Source: JACMNW01 sp031406155
Lineage (GTDB): Bacteria; Pseudomonadota; Alphaproteobacteria; Rhodobacterales; Rhodobacteraceae
Direction: 5' to 3'
Assembly: GCA_031406155.1 (NCBI GenBank)
Contig: JANOGW010000065.1
Location: forward strand, 1 to 64,000
Length of the DNA stretch: 64,000 nt
Positions 52,436 to 60,882 of this stretch are shown one piece after another; the stretch's first letter is position 1; the number at the start of each line of letters is the position of its first letter. The notes beneath the pieces are model-generated. The model did no database searches. It was given only the letters and a program-made list of their open reading frames with translations, and was not told where the DNA came from. The translations under genes were made by a program, and so were the position numbers.

Positions 52436-53419
52436 ATGAAACAACGCGAACTCGGCCGCGGCGGCCCCATCGTATCGGCCGTCGGCTTGGGCTGTCTCAG
52501 CTTCGGCGGCATCTTCGGCGACACCACAGACGAGGCCAGCCTGCGCTGTCTCGATGCGGCATGGGACGCCGGCATCACCCTTTATGATACTGCCAATATC
52601 TACGGCATGGGCAGGTCGGAAACTGTTCTTGGCCAATGGCTTACCACACGCCGACACGCAGCGGTGGTTGCCACAAAGGCCGGCATTGTCGGCGGCCCGA
52701 ACCGTCGCATCGACAATTCCGCTGCCTACCTGCGCCGCGAACTCGAAGGGTCGCTGCGCCGATTGGGCACCGATCACGTCGCCCTTTTCTACATCCACCG
52801 CCACGACCAGAAAACCCCGATCGAAGAGGTCGCCGGCACCTTGTCCCGCTTTGTCGAAGAGGGCAAGATTGATGGCTACGGCATGTCGGAAATCGCCCCG
52901 GGCACCCTTCGCCGCGCCGATGCGATCTACCCCTGCCGCGCTGTACAAAATGAGTATTCGCTCTGGACGCGCCAGCCCGATCTGGGCCTGATTCAGACCT
53001 GCGCGGAGCTTGGCACCGCCTTCGTGCCGTTTTCGCCCCTTGCACGCGGCGCGTTTGGCAGGGAAATCGTTGATCCTAACACCCTGCCCAAAACTGAATT
53101 CCGTCGCCAAATTCCACGTTTTCAAGGGATTGACTGGCCGTTGAACAAAACGAAAATCGAGGATTTTCGGGACTACGCCGCAGATCGCGGCATCGCGCCG
53201 CCGGCCCTCGCCTTGGCTTGGGTATTGGATCAGGGCCCGCATTTGCTGCCCATTCCCGGTACCAGAACGGCAGATCATCTGGCCGATTGGGCGGGTGCAT
53301 CCGATGTCATGCTGACGCCCGAAGACCGTGCACAGATTGCCCGCATCCTGCCGGTCGGCTGGGCCTATGGTGATCGCTACAACGACGATCAAGCGGGCAC
53401 GGTGGAGCGGTACTGTTAA
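52436..53419 (+). CDS. Aldo/keto reductase
   Basis: A 327-residue TIM-barrel NADPH oxidoreductase. It shows VSAVGLGCLSFGGIFGD, YDTANIYGMGRSETVLGQWL with the catalytic Asp and Tyr, VATKAGIVGGP with the active-site Lys, and DHVALFYIHRHDQKTPIEEV with the fourth residue His. LPIPGTRTADHLADWAGASD is the coenzyme-binding end. Closest in style to YajO/AKR13-like reductases of methylglyoxal and other aldehydes; the substrate is unknown. CAGGAGA precedes the ATG. Converges with the DUF1989 gene, sharing 4 bases. Confidence 0.88.
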   Translation: MKQRELGRGGPIVSAVGLGCLSFGGIFGDTTDEASLRCLDAAWDAGITLYDTANIYGMGRSETVLGQWLTTRRHAAVVATKAGIVGGPNRRIDNSAAYLRRELEGSLRRLGTDHVALFYIHRHDQKTPIEEVAGTLSRFVEEGKIDGYGMSEIAPGTLRRADAIYPCRAVQNEYSLWTRQPDLGLIQTCAELGTAFVPFSPLARGAFGREIVDPNTLPKTEFRRQIPRFQGIDWPLNKTKIEDFRDYAADRGIAPPALALAWVLDQGPHLLPIPGTRTADHLADWAGASDVMLTPEDRAQIARILPVGWAYGDRYNDDQAGTVERYC

Positions 53420-54279
53420 CGCCCGTGGCTTCGGTCATATCCGTTTGGCGGCGGCGACACCCATCCCACGGGTGCTTTAGCTGGTTTAAAAACCTCCACT
53501 AATAACGGGTAAGACGCGACCGCATCCGATGAATGCTCCGATGAACAGTCCCCGCCAGGGCAGGCAGACAGTGCGCCCAAAAGATCAATCTCGGCGAAAA
53601 ATTCGATGTAATCCCCGGGCCGTACCGGGCTCGCCTTCATGAAATATTGCCCGGTATCCCGCGTGAACCCGGTGCACATGAACACGTTCAACACGTCGTG
53701 CACATGCCCCTCTGCAGCAGGCAGCGGCAGCCCCGAGGCATCGCTCAACGCGCGTGTCAAATTTGAATGGCAGCAATGATGATACTGCCCGCCATGCGAC
53801 AGAAGATTATGCGTATAGGGGTCGCACCGCGTTCCGATTACATCGTGCACGGCCCCGCCAAAGGCGTCAAATCCGTACCAGTCAAGGCTGTCATCGGTGA
53901 TCGTCGCCATTGGCCGCAGCCACGGAAAACATGACCACATCCGATCACCGGTTGACAGATGCGTGCCATGTAACGCGCGGGTTTTTCCAGAGAAGAACCG
54001 CTCCCCCAGATCGCGAGCGTGCCACAGGTTCAGATCCCCCACCTGCGGGCCGCCCACCGAATTGATACGAAAGAACTGCCCCGCCGGCACGTGAAAACTG
54101 CGCGCCTCTCGCGCTGGCACCAGCACGTCTACGACCTTTTCCCACCCGGCACGGGCGGTGCGATAAGCCGTCATATCAGGTGCTGGCAACTCCTCCACCG
54201 GGTAGCAAATCACCGGTTGCACTGCCGAACGAGCAGCAGCATCAAGCGGTGCCGGGTGGCTTGGTTGATCATGTTTCAT
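53416..54279 (-). CDS. DUF1989 (urea carboxylase-associated) family protein
   Basis: A 287-residue protein. VPAREARSFHVPAGQFFRIN, GGPQVGDLNLWHARDLGERF, RMWSCFPWLRPMATITDDSL and GTRCDPYTHNLLSHGGQYHH match the DUF1989 family, which includes the urea carboxylase-associated proteins and some guanidine/urea-related enzymes. Conserved Cys and His residues (DPYTHNLLS, HHCCHSNL) suggest a metal site. No urea carboxylase gene is nearby, so the role is open. Cupin-like structure and carboxyguanidine or thiol-linked roles have been discussed for relatives. Confidence 0.8.
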   Translation of the reverse strand: MKHDQPSHPAPLDAAARSAVQPVICYPVEELPAPDMTAYRTARAGWEKVVDVLVPAREARSFHVPAGQFFRINSVGGPQVGDLNLWHARDLGERFFSGKTRALHGTHLSTGDRMWSCFPWLRPMATITDDSLDWYGFDAFGGAVHDVIGTRCDPYTHNLLSHGGQYHHCCHSNLTRALSDASGLPLPAAEGHVHDVLNVFMCTGFTRDTGQYFMKASPVRPGDYIEFFAEIDLLGALSACPGGDCSSEHSSDAVASYPLLVEVFKPAKAPVGWVSPPPNGYDRSHGR

Positions 54280-54430
54280 GACCGCTATGCTCCGATGCCT
54301 TCGGCGAGGATATTTAGACCAAAATGAAAACCCGAGGGGCAGACCGCAAGATGTCAGGCGTATTTGCTAGCAAACTCAGACAATCACAACGAGCCTTGCG
54401 GCCCCATCAATTGCAGATCACCTTACGTGC

Positions 54431-55207
54431 TCAAACCACCCTGTCGACCATCTGCTTCTTGATCTCGGCAATCGCCTTTGCCGGATTAAGCCCTTTGGGG
54501 CACGTCTTGGCGCAGTTCATGATCGTGTGGCAGCGGTACAGTTTGAACGGGTCTTCCAAGTTATCCAACCGCTCGCCGGTCGCTTCATCGCGGCTGTCAA
54601 CGATCCAGCGATAGGCGTGCAGCAACGCCGCCGGCCCAAGATATTTGTCCGAATTCCACCAATAGCTGGGGCAAGCCGTCGAACAACACGCACACATCAC
54701 GCATTCGTAAAGCCCGTCCAGCTTTTCGCGGTCTTCGATACTTTGCTTCCATTCCTTGGCGGGGCGGTTGGTCTTCGTCTCCAGCCAGGGCATGATCGAG
54801 GCGTGCTGCGCATAGAAATGCGTCAGATCCGGGATCAGGTCTTTCACCACCGCCATATGCGGCAGCGGATAAATCTTCACGTCGCCCTTCACCTCGTCCA
54901 GCCCGTAAATACAGGCCAGCGTATTGATGCCGTCGATATTCATCGCGCACGATCCGCAGATGCCTTCACGGCAGGAACGGCGGAATGTCAGCGTCGGATC
55001 AATCTCTGATTTGATCTTGATCAGCGCGTCCAGCACCATTGGGCCGCATTTGTCCATATCGACAAAATAGGTGTCGACCTGCGGGTTTTTCCCATCATCC
55101 GGGTTCCAGCGATACACTTGGAACTTGCGCACGTTGGCTCCGTCCGGTTTGGGCCAGGTTTTGCCCGTGCGGATTTGGGAGTTTTTCGGCAGCGTGAACT
55201 GAACCAC
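54431..55207 (-). CDS. sdhB: Succinate dehydrogenase iron-sulfur subunit
   Basis: A 258-residue iron-sulfur protein with all three clusters: CREGICGSCAMNIDG and the later Cys for [2Fe-2S], CVMCACCSTACPSYWW for [4Fe-4S], and CHTIMNCAKTCPKGLNPAKA for [3Fe-4S]. It passes electrons from SdhA to quinone at complex II. AGGAGA precedes a GTG start at 55207. It is the last gene of the sdh operon, separated from sdhA by three other genes. Confidence 0.95.
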   Translation of the reverse strand: MVQFTLPKNSQIRTGKTWPKPDGANVRKFQVYRWNPDDGKNPQVDTYFVDMDKCGPMVLDALIKIKSEIDPTLTFRRSCREGICGSCAMNIDGINTLACIYGLDEVKGDVKIYPLPHMAVVKDLIPDLTHFYAQHASIMPWLETKTNRPAKEWKQSIEDREKLDGLYECVMCACCSTACPSYWWNSDKYLGPAALLHAYRWIVDSRDEATGERLDNLEDPFKLYRCHTIMNCAKTCPKGLNPAKAIAEIKKQMVDRVV

Positions 55208-55280
55208 AGTCGTATCTCCTAGACCAAGACTATTGAGGGAATGGGGTGCGCGGGTACGGGTGTCGCGTTACCGGTCTGCA

Positions 55281-55571
55281 TCACGATGTCCAGTCAGAAC
55301 GAGCATAAAGCGGCCGCGACGGCGGCTGACCAGATTTCTGGATGACGCATTGATCATAAACAGCCGACGGATCACGGCCCTGCAAGAAGTCCGACGAAAT
55401 CTCAAGATCAACCCCGCCGCTGACCTTGCCGTTTGAATTCGCCCCAAGGAACACTTCACCGCGCGGTTGCTGAGCCAATCGCGCGCGTTCAAAGCACGCT
55501 GTTTCAGCATCGGCCAGCGATACCGGGCCGCAGGCACCCGGCAGCATCAGCGCAAGAAACAATCGCTTCAC
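55281..55571 (-). CDS. Small exported hypothetical protein in the sdh operon
   Basis: A 96-residue protein with a GTG start at 55571 preceded by AAGGGTGATGAG. The first 20 residues (VKRLFLALMLPGACGPVSLA) form an export signal and may be a lipoprotein signal (PGAC), though the -3 position is unusual. The rest is soluble, including CFERARLAQQPRGEVFLGAN. It lies between another lipoprotein gene and sdhB on the same strand. No family recognised. Confidence 0.6.
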   Translation of the reverse strand: MKRLFLALMLPGACGPVSLADAETACFERARLAQQPRGEVFLGANSNGKVSGGVDLEISSDFLQGRDPSAVYDQCVIQKSGQPPSRPLYARSDWTS

Positions 55572-55575
55572 CTCA

Positions 55576-55893
55576 TCACCCTTGCAACGGCGGCACGCCG
55601 TTCGCGGCAAAGCACGCCTGCGCGGCAGGCCGCAACGCCAACTCGCGGATGCGCGCCTTGGTCGAGGTGCCCGCTTCGACCCCGACATCGCGCGCCAGCG
55701 CCTGCACTTCGGCGGGCGATGCCGCATCCAGAATACAGGCTGTCGCAAGGGCCGCAGGGCCCGCTGGCATATTGATGTTCACCACGGGCTGGACGACGGT
55801 TTCGGCCGCCCGGCGCATGGCCTTGTCGGCGATCTGTTGCGGGTTGCAGGCGGCCAACAGCAGCACAGCGGCCAAAATAGCAGGTTTTATCAT
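55576..55893 (-). CDS. Small lipoprotein in the sdh operon
   Basis: A 105-residue protein beginning MIKPAILAAVLLLAACNPQQ, a clear lipobox LLAAC with the lipidated Cys at 16. The rest is alanine-rich and helical with two further cysteines (TACILD and QACFAAN) that could form a disulfide. It overlaps the methyltransferase gene by 4 bases (ATGA). Similar small lipoproteins are known between sdhA and sdhB in Rhodobacterales, without known function. Confidence 0.7.
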   Translation of the reverse strand: MIKPAILAAVLLLAACNPQQIADKAMRRAAETVVQPVVNINMPAGPAALATACILDAASPAEVQALARDVGVEAGTSTKARIRELALRPAAQACFAANGVPPLQG

Positions 55894-56675
55894 TTTGATG
55901 ATGCCTCCGGTTTGGATGCGATGAAGACGGTTTCGCCCCGCATCAGGCCATATCTGTGGACATCGGGTTCGGTCGCGACCATTTCGTCAAGCTGAAACCC
56001 CGCAGCCCGGATGCGGTCACGCAAATCCCTGCCGAAGTAGCGGACGTGATCGTTCTGACCGAAATGCAGCAGTCGCGCAGTTTTGCCACGCACATCGGGG
56101 TTTTCATAGGTTTCGGCCCAGCCTTCGACAACCGGCGTCGTCAGAATTGCGATCCCACCGGGGCGCAAGATACGATGCAATTCGGCCAGTGCCTTGCGGT
56201 CATCGACATGTTCAAGCACGTGGTTGCAGATCACGCGGTCGTAACTTTCGTCTGGAAGATCAATTGCTTCAATGTTCACGACGTGGTCCGGGCGGGTCAC
56301 TTCGCGCAGGTCCGCCGTTTCGTAACGGCCGACCAGCGCCTGAATGCGTTTGCGAAGCACCGCTTCGGGGGCAAAGTGCAGCAGGGTGTGATTTTTGGTC
56401 AGCAGGCGTCGCCGGCAGATCATCAGCCAGACCTGACGATGCCGTTCCAAAGACGAACAGGACGGACACCGGGCATCATAGCGAAGCAGAGCACCGAACG
56501 GGCCAAACGAGCCGTAATAGTTGCAAATCGGGCAGAGACGCGGCGCAAGGCCCGGCGCAAGTTTTGCAAACCGCGCGCGTTCCTTCTGGATCTGACCTTC
56601 CAGTTGCGCACGAAACTGTTCGGTCCGGTTGACCAGTGAACTTTCGTCCCAGCCGATGTCGTCCTCCGGCGTCAT
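55890..56675 (-). CDS. SAM-dependent methyltransferase with N-terminal zinc-ribbon-like motif
   Basis: A 261-residue protein. CPICNYYGSFGPFG and RCPSCSSLERHRQ carry two CxxC pairs that probably bind zinc. The Methyltransf_11 core follows: LLHFAPEAVLRKRIQALVGR, TADLRE, VICNHVLEHVDDRKALAELH and RILRPGGIAILTTPV. The ATG shares a base with the sdhA stop, so it is co-translated with sdhA. Proteins with this arrangement often methylate sugars or surface glycans, and no link with complex II is known. Target unknown. Confidence 0.75.
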   Translation of the reverse strand: MTPEDDIGWDESSLVNRTEQFRAQLEGQIQKERARFAKLAPGLAPRLCPICNYYGSFGPFGALLRYDARCPSCSSLERHRQVWLMICRRRLLTKNHTLLHFAPEAVLRKRIQALVGRYETADLREVTRPDHVVNIEAIDLPDESYDRVICNHVLEHVDDRKALAELHRILRPGGIAILTTPVVEGWAETYENPDVRGKTARLLHFGQNDHVRYFGRDLRDRIRAAGFQLDEMVATEPDVHRYGLMRGETVFIASKPEASSK

Positions 56676-58477
56676 CAGTAGACCCGCGCCTTTGGTGCAA
56701 TCTTATTCAGATCAATGCCGCCATCGGCCTGTTTGGTCAGTGGTTCCAGTTGTACCGGACGTGATCCCAGCCGCACCTTTGAGCCGTCTACATAAGCCAA
56801 CGAATGCACCCGCCAGTTCACATCGTCGCGTGCAGGATAATCCTCATGCGCATGCGCCCCGCGGCTTTCCTTGCGAGCTTCGGCCGCCACGATCGTGGCC
56901 AGCGCATTCGGCATCAGATTGCCAAGTTCCAGTGTTTCCATCAGATCGGAATTCCACACCATCGACCGGTCGGTCACCGATATGTCTGCCAGTTTGCCAG
57001 CAATCGCCGTCATTTTCGCCATACCATCTGCCAGCGTCTTGTCGGTGCGAAACACCGCCGCATCGGCCTGCATGGTCTTTTGCATCTCCAGCCGCAGCAC
57101 AGCCGTTGGCACCGCGCCCTTCGCATGGCGCGTGGCGTCAAAGAGATGCAGCGCGCGGTCCACCTCCGCCGTGTTCACCGGCTGAAGCCGCGCCTTTGGA
57201 TCGACGATTTCCCCCGCCCGGATGGCTGCGGCCCGGCCAAACACCACAAGGTCGATCAGGGAATTTGACCCCAACCGGTTCGCGCCATGCACCGATGCAC
57301 AGCCCGCCTCGCCTACCGCCATCAGCCCGGAGAAAATAGCGTTCGGGTCTTGCGGTGTCGGGTTCAGCACTTCGCCAAAGTAGTTGGTCGGAATGCCACC
57401 CATGTTGTAATGCACGGTCGGGATCACCGGGATCGGTTCCTTGAGCAGATCGACCCCTGCGAAAATCCGCGCGCTTTCGGTAATCCCCGGCAGACGAAGT
57501 TCCAGCGTTTCTTTCGGCAGATGGTTCAGGTTCAGGTGGATATGGTCCTTGTTCGGCCCCACACCCCGGCCTTCACGAATTTCAATCGTCATGCAGCGTG
57601 ACACCACATCGCGCGACGCGAGGTCCTTGTACGTCGGCGCATAGCGTTCCATGAACCGTTCGCCTTCGGAGTTGGTGAGGTACCCACCCTCGCCCCGCGC
57701 ACCTTCTGTAATCAGGCAACCCGAGCCGTAAATCCCGGTCGGGTGAAATTGTACAAATTCCATGTCCTGCAACGGCAGACCGGCGCGCGCGACCATGCCG
57801 CCGCCATCGCCGGTACAGGTATGGGCGGACGTAGCCGAAAAGTACGCGCGCCCATAGCCGCCAGTTGCCAGCACCACCATCTTGGCGTTGAACACATGAA
57901 TCGTGCCATCATCCAGCTTCCACGCGACAATGCCGGTACAGCGGCCATCGGTGATGATCAGATCAAGTGCGAAATATTCGATGAAAAACTCCGCATTATT
58001 CTTCAGTGATTGCCCATAAAGCGTGTGCAAAATCGCGTGCCCGGTCCGGTCGGCGGCGGCGCAAGTGCGCTGCACCGGGGGGCCTTCGCCAAATTCGGTG
58101 GTGTGCCCGCCAAACGGGCGCTGGTAAATGCGGCCATCCTCGGTGCGCGAAAACGGCACACCGTAATGTTCCAGCTCGTAAACCGCTTTCGGGGCTTCGC
58201 GCGCGAGGTATTCCATCGCGTCCATGTCGCCCAGCCAGTCCGACCCCTTGACGGTGTCATACATGTGCCATTGCCAGTTGTCGGGCCCCATATTGGCCAA
58301 GGATGCCGCTATGCCACCCTGCGCCGCCACCGTGTGGCTGCGCGTCGGGAACACCTTGGTCACGCAGGCGGTGCGCAGCCCCTGTTCGGCCATGCCTAGC
58401 GTGGCGCGCAGCCCAGCACCGCCGGCTCCCACGACGACGACGTCGTATTCATGTATCTCATATTCGTAAGCGGGCAT
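56675..58477 (-). CDS. sdhA: Succinate dehydrogenase flavoprotein subunit
   Basis: A 600-residue flavoprotein. VVVVGAGGAGLRATLGMAEQ is the FAD-binding start, SHTVAAQGGIAASLANMG contains the His that binds FAD covalently, and HTCTGDGGGMVARAGLPLQD and RLGSNSLIDLVVFGRAAAIR are family signatures. ESRGAHAHEDYPARDDVNWR is the C-terminal active-site region. It oxidises succinate to fumarate in the TCA cycle. Start 58477; 10 bases separate it from the sdhD stop. Confidence 0.96.
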   Translation of the reverse strand: MPAYEYEIHEYDVVVVGAGGAGLRATLGMAEQGLRTACVTKVFPTRSHTVAAQGGIAASLANMGPDNWQWHMYDTVKGSDWLGDMDAMEYLAREAPKAVYELEHYGVPFSRTEDGRIYQRPFGGHTTEFGEGPPVQRTCAAADRTGHAILHTLYGQSLKNNAEFFIEYFALDLIITDGRCTGIVAWKLDDGTIHVFNAKMVVLATGGYGRAYFSATSAHTCTGDGGGMVARAGLPLQDMEFVQFHPTGIYGSGCLITEGARGEGGYLTNSEGERFMERYAPTYKDLASRDVVSRCMTIEIREGRGVGPNKDHIHLNLNHLPKETLELRLPGITESARIFAGVDLLKEPIPVIPTVHYNMGGIPTNYFGEVLNPTPQDPNAIFSGLMAVGEAGCASVHGANRLGSNSLIDLVVFGRAAAIRAGEIVDPKARLQPVNTAEVDRALHLFDATRHAKGAVPTAVLRLEMQKTMQADAAVFRTDKTLADGMAKMTAIAGKLADISVTDRSMVWNSDLMETLELGNLMPNALATIVAAEARKESRGAHAHEDYPARDDVNWRVHSLAYVDGSKVRLGSRPVQLEPLTKQADGGIDLNKIAPKARVY

Positions 58478-58487
58478 TCAGATTTCC

Positions 58488-58859
58488 TTAGAGCGCAATT
58501 TTTGCAAGCGCGAACAGTCCAGTGGCTGTGATCACATAAGACAACGAGATGACAAAAATGATCAGCAACTTGCGGGCGGTGCCCTTGGCATAATCCTCGA
58601 TCATCATGCCGGCCCCCTTGGCAAAGTGCCGCATGCCGACGAAGATCACCAACGCCGTCAATATTGCCGGAACAGGCTGCGCAAACACCGCCAGAACGGC
58701 GTCCCGGTCCTGCCCCAAGGTGCTGCCGAATACGTAGATCCACGATGGCACCAGAAATGCCAGCCCCACGGACGACAATTGCATCGACCAGTGATGCGCC
58801 GTGCCGGTATGCGATGCACCCTTGCCGATCGCGCGTTTGCGGTCTGTCAAATAGCGCAT
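58488..58859 (-). CDS. sdhD: Succinate dehydrogenase membrane anchor
   Basis: A 123-residue three-span subunit. HTGTAHHWSMQLSSVGLAFL, GMRHFAKGAGMMIEDYAKGT (heme/quinone region with His and Asp-Tyr) and the final span AITATGLFALAKIAL fit SdhD. It anchors SdhAB and with SdhC holds heme b and the quinone site. Confidence 0.9.
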   Translation of the reverse strand: MRYLTDRKRAIGKGASHTGTAHHWSMQLSSVGLAFLVPSWIYVFGSTLGQDRDAVLAVFAQPVPAILTALVIFVGMRHFAKGAGMMIEDYAKGTARKLLIIFVISLSYVITATGLFALAKIAL

Positions 58860-58869
58860 TGTTGCCCCC

Positions 58870-59253
58870 TCAGACGATCAAAATGGTCAGGACGGTCAAC
58901 ACGACCGATCCGATGATGCACACCCAGCCCAGCTTTTCAGCCGTAGGGATGTCCAATCCGTGGCCCGCGTCAAAGTACAAATGCCGCAGGCCCGCCAGAT
59001 AATGATACCAGATAGCCCAAAGTGACGCAGTGAACACCAGATCACCGAACCAAGATGTCGCAACTGCATTCGCCACCTCGAAATATTCCGGACTGATTGC
59101 CGCCGCCAGCAACCACCAGACTGCCAGCACAACCCCCACAATCAGGCCGTTGCCGGTAATCCGCGTCAGAATCGACGTGATCGAAGTCAGTTGCGGACGG
59201 TAAATCTGCAAGTGCGGGGAAAGCGGGCGTTCGACCCTTTTTTGTTCGGCCAT
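58870..59253 (-). CDS. sdhC: Succinate dehydrogenase cytochrome b556 subunit
   Basis: A 127-residue subunit: RPLSPHLQIYRPQLTSITSI and RITGNGLIVG are the conserved SdhC start, and HYLAGLRHLYFDAGHGLDI holds the heme ligand His. The ATG at 59253 is chosen because GGGAAGTGG precedes it and the protein begins MAEQKRVERPLSPHLQ, as in relatives; the frame extends upstream without family similarity. First gene of the sdhCDA-x-x-x-sdhB operon. Confidence 0.92.
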   Translation of the reverse strand: MAEQKRVERPLSPHLQIYRPQLTSITSILTRITGNGLIVGVVLAVWWLLAAAISPEYFEVANAVATSWFGDLVFTASLWAIWYHYLAGLRHLYFDAGHGLDIPTAEKLGWVCIIGSVVLTVLTILIV

Positions 59254-59634
59254 GATCCACTTCCCTTTTGGGCTTTTCCGCCCGCTACGCGCCAGCGCGC
59301 GCTGCGCATATCCATATTTCATGACGCCTTTTTTCGCCGAAGTCACGCGCCGTTACGCCGCACAAGCAGCATGTCACCGGAAACATGTGGAGAAATCGAA
59401 AATGCGCCATCGCTAATTTTCCGACTGTGACCACGAAATAAGACGGTTTCTGCCGTGCAGTGTTTCGGGCACGAAGGCGATGAGAAAAGCTTGGTCAGAT
59501 CCGGATTCGAGAAGAACTGATTGTACACTTCACCCAAACTCGACCCGTTGCCTCTTTGTCCGATGCCAACCGGAACCAACCTGAGAACGGCAGATTGCGG
59601 ACAACCCGTGTCATCATCCAAAAAAGGAAAATTC
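59254..59634. other. Leader region of the sdh operon; no clear gene
   Basis: About 380 bases upstream of sdhC, presumably containing its promoter. A 101-codon open frame on the minus strand (59343-59648) has no recognisable family and no ribosome-binding site; I do not accept it as a gene. No clear palindrome or terminator was seen. Confidence 0.4.
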
Positions 59635-59838
59635 TTATTGCTCGCCAATTTTGATGTCGGACGTATAAGTGCCCGGCACGTCTTTCACGACAGCCTGCCC
59701 GCACCGCATGATGCCCTTTGCGGCGTCAAAGGCGTAGGTTGGCGCACCATGCAAAGCCCAGCCCTTGTTCAGTGCGGCCGAAACCTTGTGGCAGAATGCC
59801 GATGTGTCATCTTCAGACAAAAATCGATAAAGTTTCAT
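59635..59838 (-). CDS. DUF1737 domain protein
   Basis: A 67-residue protein: MKLYRFLSEDDTSAFCHKVS and ALNKGWALHGAPTYAFDAAK, then MRCGQAVVKDV, is the DUF1737 pattern (short domain beginning YRFLTG-DD--FC-KV---L--GW-L-G-P). Function unknown. The start at ATG 59838 places the domain at the N-terminus as usual; the frame is open a little further. It is 5 bases downstream of the NnrU gene and probably co-transcribed. Confidence 0.85.
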   Translation of the reverse strand: MKLYRFLSEDDTSAFCHKVSAALNKGWALHGAPTYAFDAAKGIMRCGQAVVKDVPGTYTSDIKIGEQ

Positions 59839-59842
59839 CGTG

Positions 59843-60388
59843 TTACCCGAATGGCCAATAGCCAAGCCAGGTGTGTATGGCGACGATGATCGCCAACGTA
59901 ACGGCGGTGCCGATGACCGCCTGCACCTCGTTCTTCACCGGCCAGCCATGTTCGGGCTGCCAGGCCTCGCCCGAGCGGTTGATCAAGATCACCGACACGA
60001 CTGCCCAGGCCAGAATGCCGCCAAACAAGATCACCGAGGCCAGATCACCGTTCACCAGCAAATGCGCGACAGCCCAGGTTTTCGTCGCCGTCAATTGCGG
60101 ATGCCGGATCTTCGTGGTGATCCAGGATTTCGCCCCGCTGGAGACATAAAGATAAATCGCCAGCACCATCAGCAGATTGTTGACATGGGTCAGAAAGGCG
60201 GGTGGGTTCCATAGCACCACAACCTCTGCACCGCGATAGCCGATCACCATCAGCACGATGGCAATCAGGCTGGCCACGGCCACGATGCCCTTGCCCGCAG
60301 TGCCCAGTGCAGCCCGTTGTTCCGGGGCGATCCGTTTGAACAGATGTGCCGCTGACCACAAAATCAGCCCGACCACCAATAATGTCAT
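59843..60388 (-). CDS. nnrU: NnrU family membrane protein
   Basis: A 181-residue protein with about five membrane segments. LLVVGLILWSAAHLFKRIAP, IRHPQLTATKTWAVAHLLVN and GDLASVILFGGILAWAVVSV are the NnrU signature (RHPQL and HLLVNGD). NnrU is linked to nitric oxide and nitrite metabolism by gene context in rhodobacters and is related to NnrU-like isomerases such as Z-ISO of carotenoid synthesis. No denitrification gene is in the window, so its role here is uncertain. Confidence 0.88.
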   Translation of the reverse strand: MTLLVVGLILWSAAHLFKRIAPEQRAALGTAGKGIVAVASLIAIVLMVIGYRGAEVVVLWNPPAFLTHVNNLLMVLAIYLYVSSGAKSWITTKIRHPQLTATKTWAVAHLLVNGDLASVILFGGILAWAVVSVILINRSGEAWQPEHGWPVKNEVQAVIGTAVTLAIIVAIHTWLGYWPFG

Positions 60389-60573
60389 GTCTTCCCCTCT
60401 CGCTCGTCATCGCCTGATACCAACATCTGCGACGTCGCGTCATTGTACAAGCGATCTGCACGCCGGGCACGCAAAACCACCCCTGTCTGCGCGCCTCATT
60501 AACCGATTTTGCGTATCTGCGTTTCATCTTGGTGTGAACACGCACCCAAACAATTCCCGAAAGGTCCAAGATA

Positions 60574-60882
60574 ATGCGATTGATGTTTGCCCTGTCCTTC
60601 GGGTTTGCCGTCCTCATCCTGGCCACCCAGAATGCCTTTGCCGCTGCCAATTGCGCAGAACGGTCGGTCGTGCTGAACGAACTTGCCGTCAAGTATCACG
60701 AAACCCGCCGCGCAATGGGCATCGCCGCCAACAGCGTCGTCATGGAAATGTTCGCCTCCGCAGCCAGCGGCACATGGACCCTGACCGTCACCACACCCGA
60801 TGGCATGACCTGCCTTGTCGCCAGCGGCGACGGCTACGAGCCGGTCAGTGACACCTTGCCCACGCCCGGCGATCCGGCCTAA
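60574..60882 (+). CDS. Small secreted hypothetical protein
   Basis: A 102-residue protein with a Sec signal (MRLMFALSFGFAVLILATQN then AFAA). The mature part has two cysteines (NCAERSVVLNEL and MTCLVASGDGYEPVSD) that could form a disulfide. No family recognised, although similar small periplasmic proteins occur in roseobacters. CCCGAAAGG upstream may serve as ribosome-binding site. Its stop overlaps that of the convergent TauE/SafE gene. Confidence 0.65.
   Translation: MRLMFALSFGFAVLILATQNAFAAANCAERSVVLNELAVKYHETRRAMGIAANSVVMEMFASAASGTWTLTVTTPDGMTCLVASGDGYEPVSDTLPTPGDPA

Noticed and set aside
54300..54430. Intergenic ATATTTAGACCAAAATGAA-like stretch after the DUF1989 gene
   Set aside because: Similar phrases seem familiar from roseobacter intergenic regions, but only one copy was noticed here and I cannot verify a repeat family.
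59343..59648. A 101-codon open frame upstream of sdhC
   Set aside because: No family similarity, no ribosome-binding site, overlaps the DUF1737 gene end; probably leader DNA.
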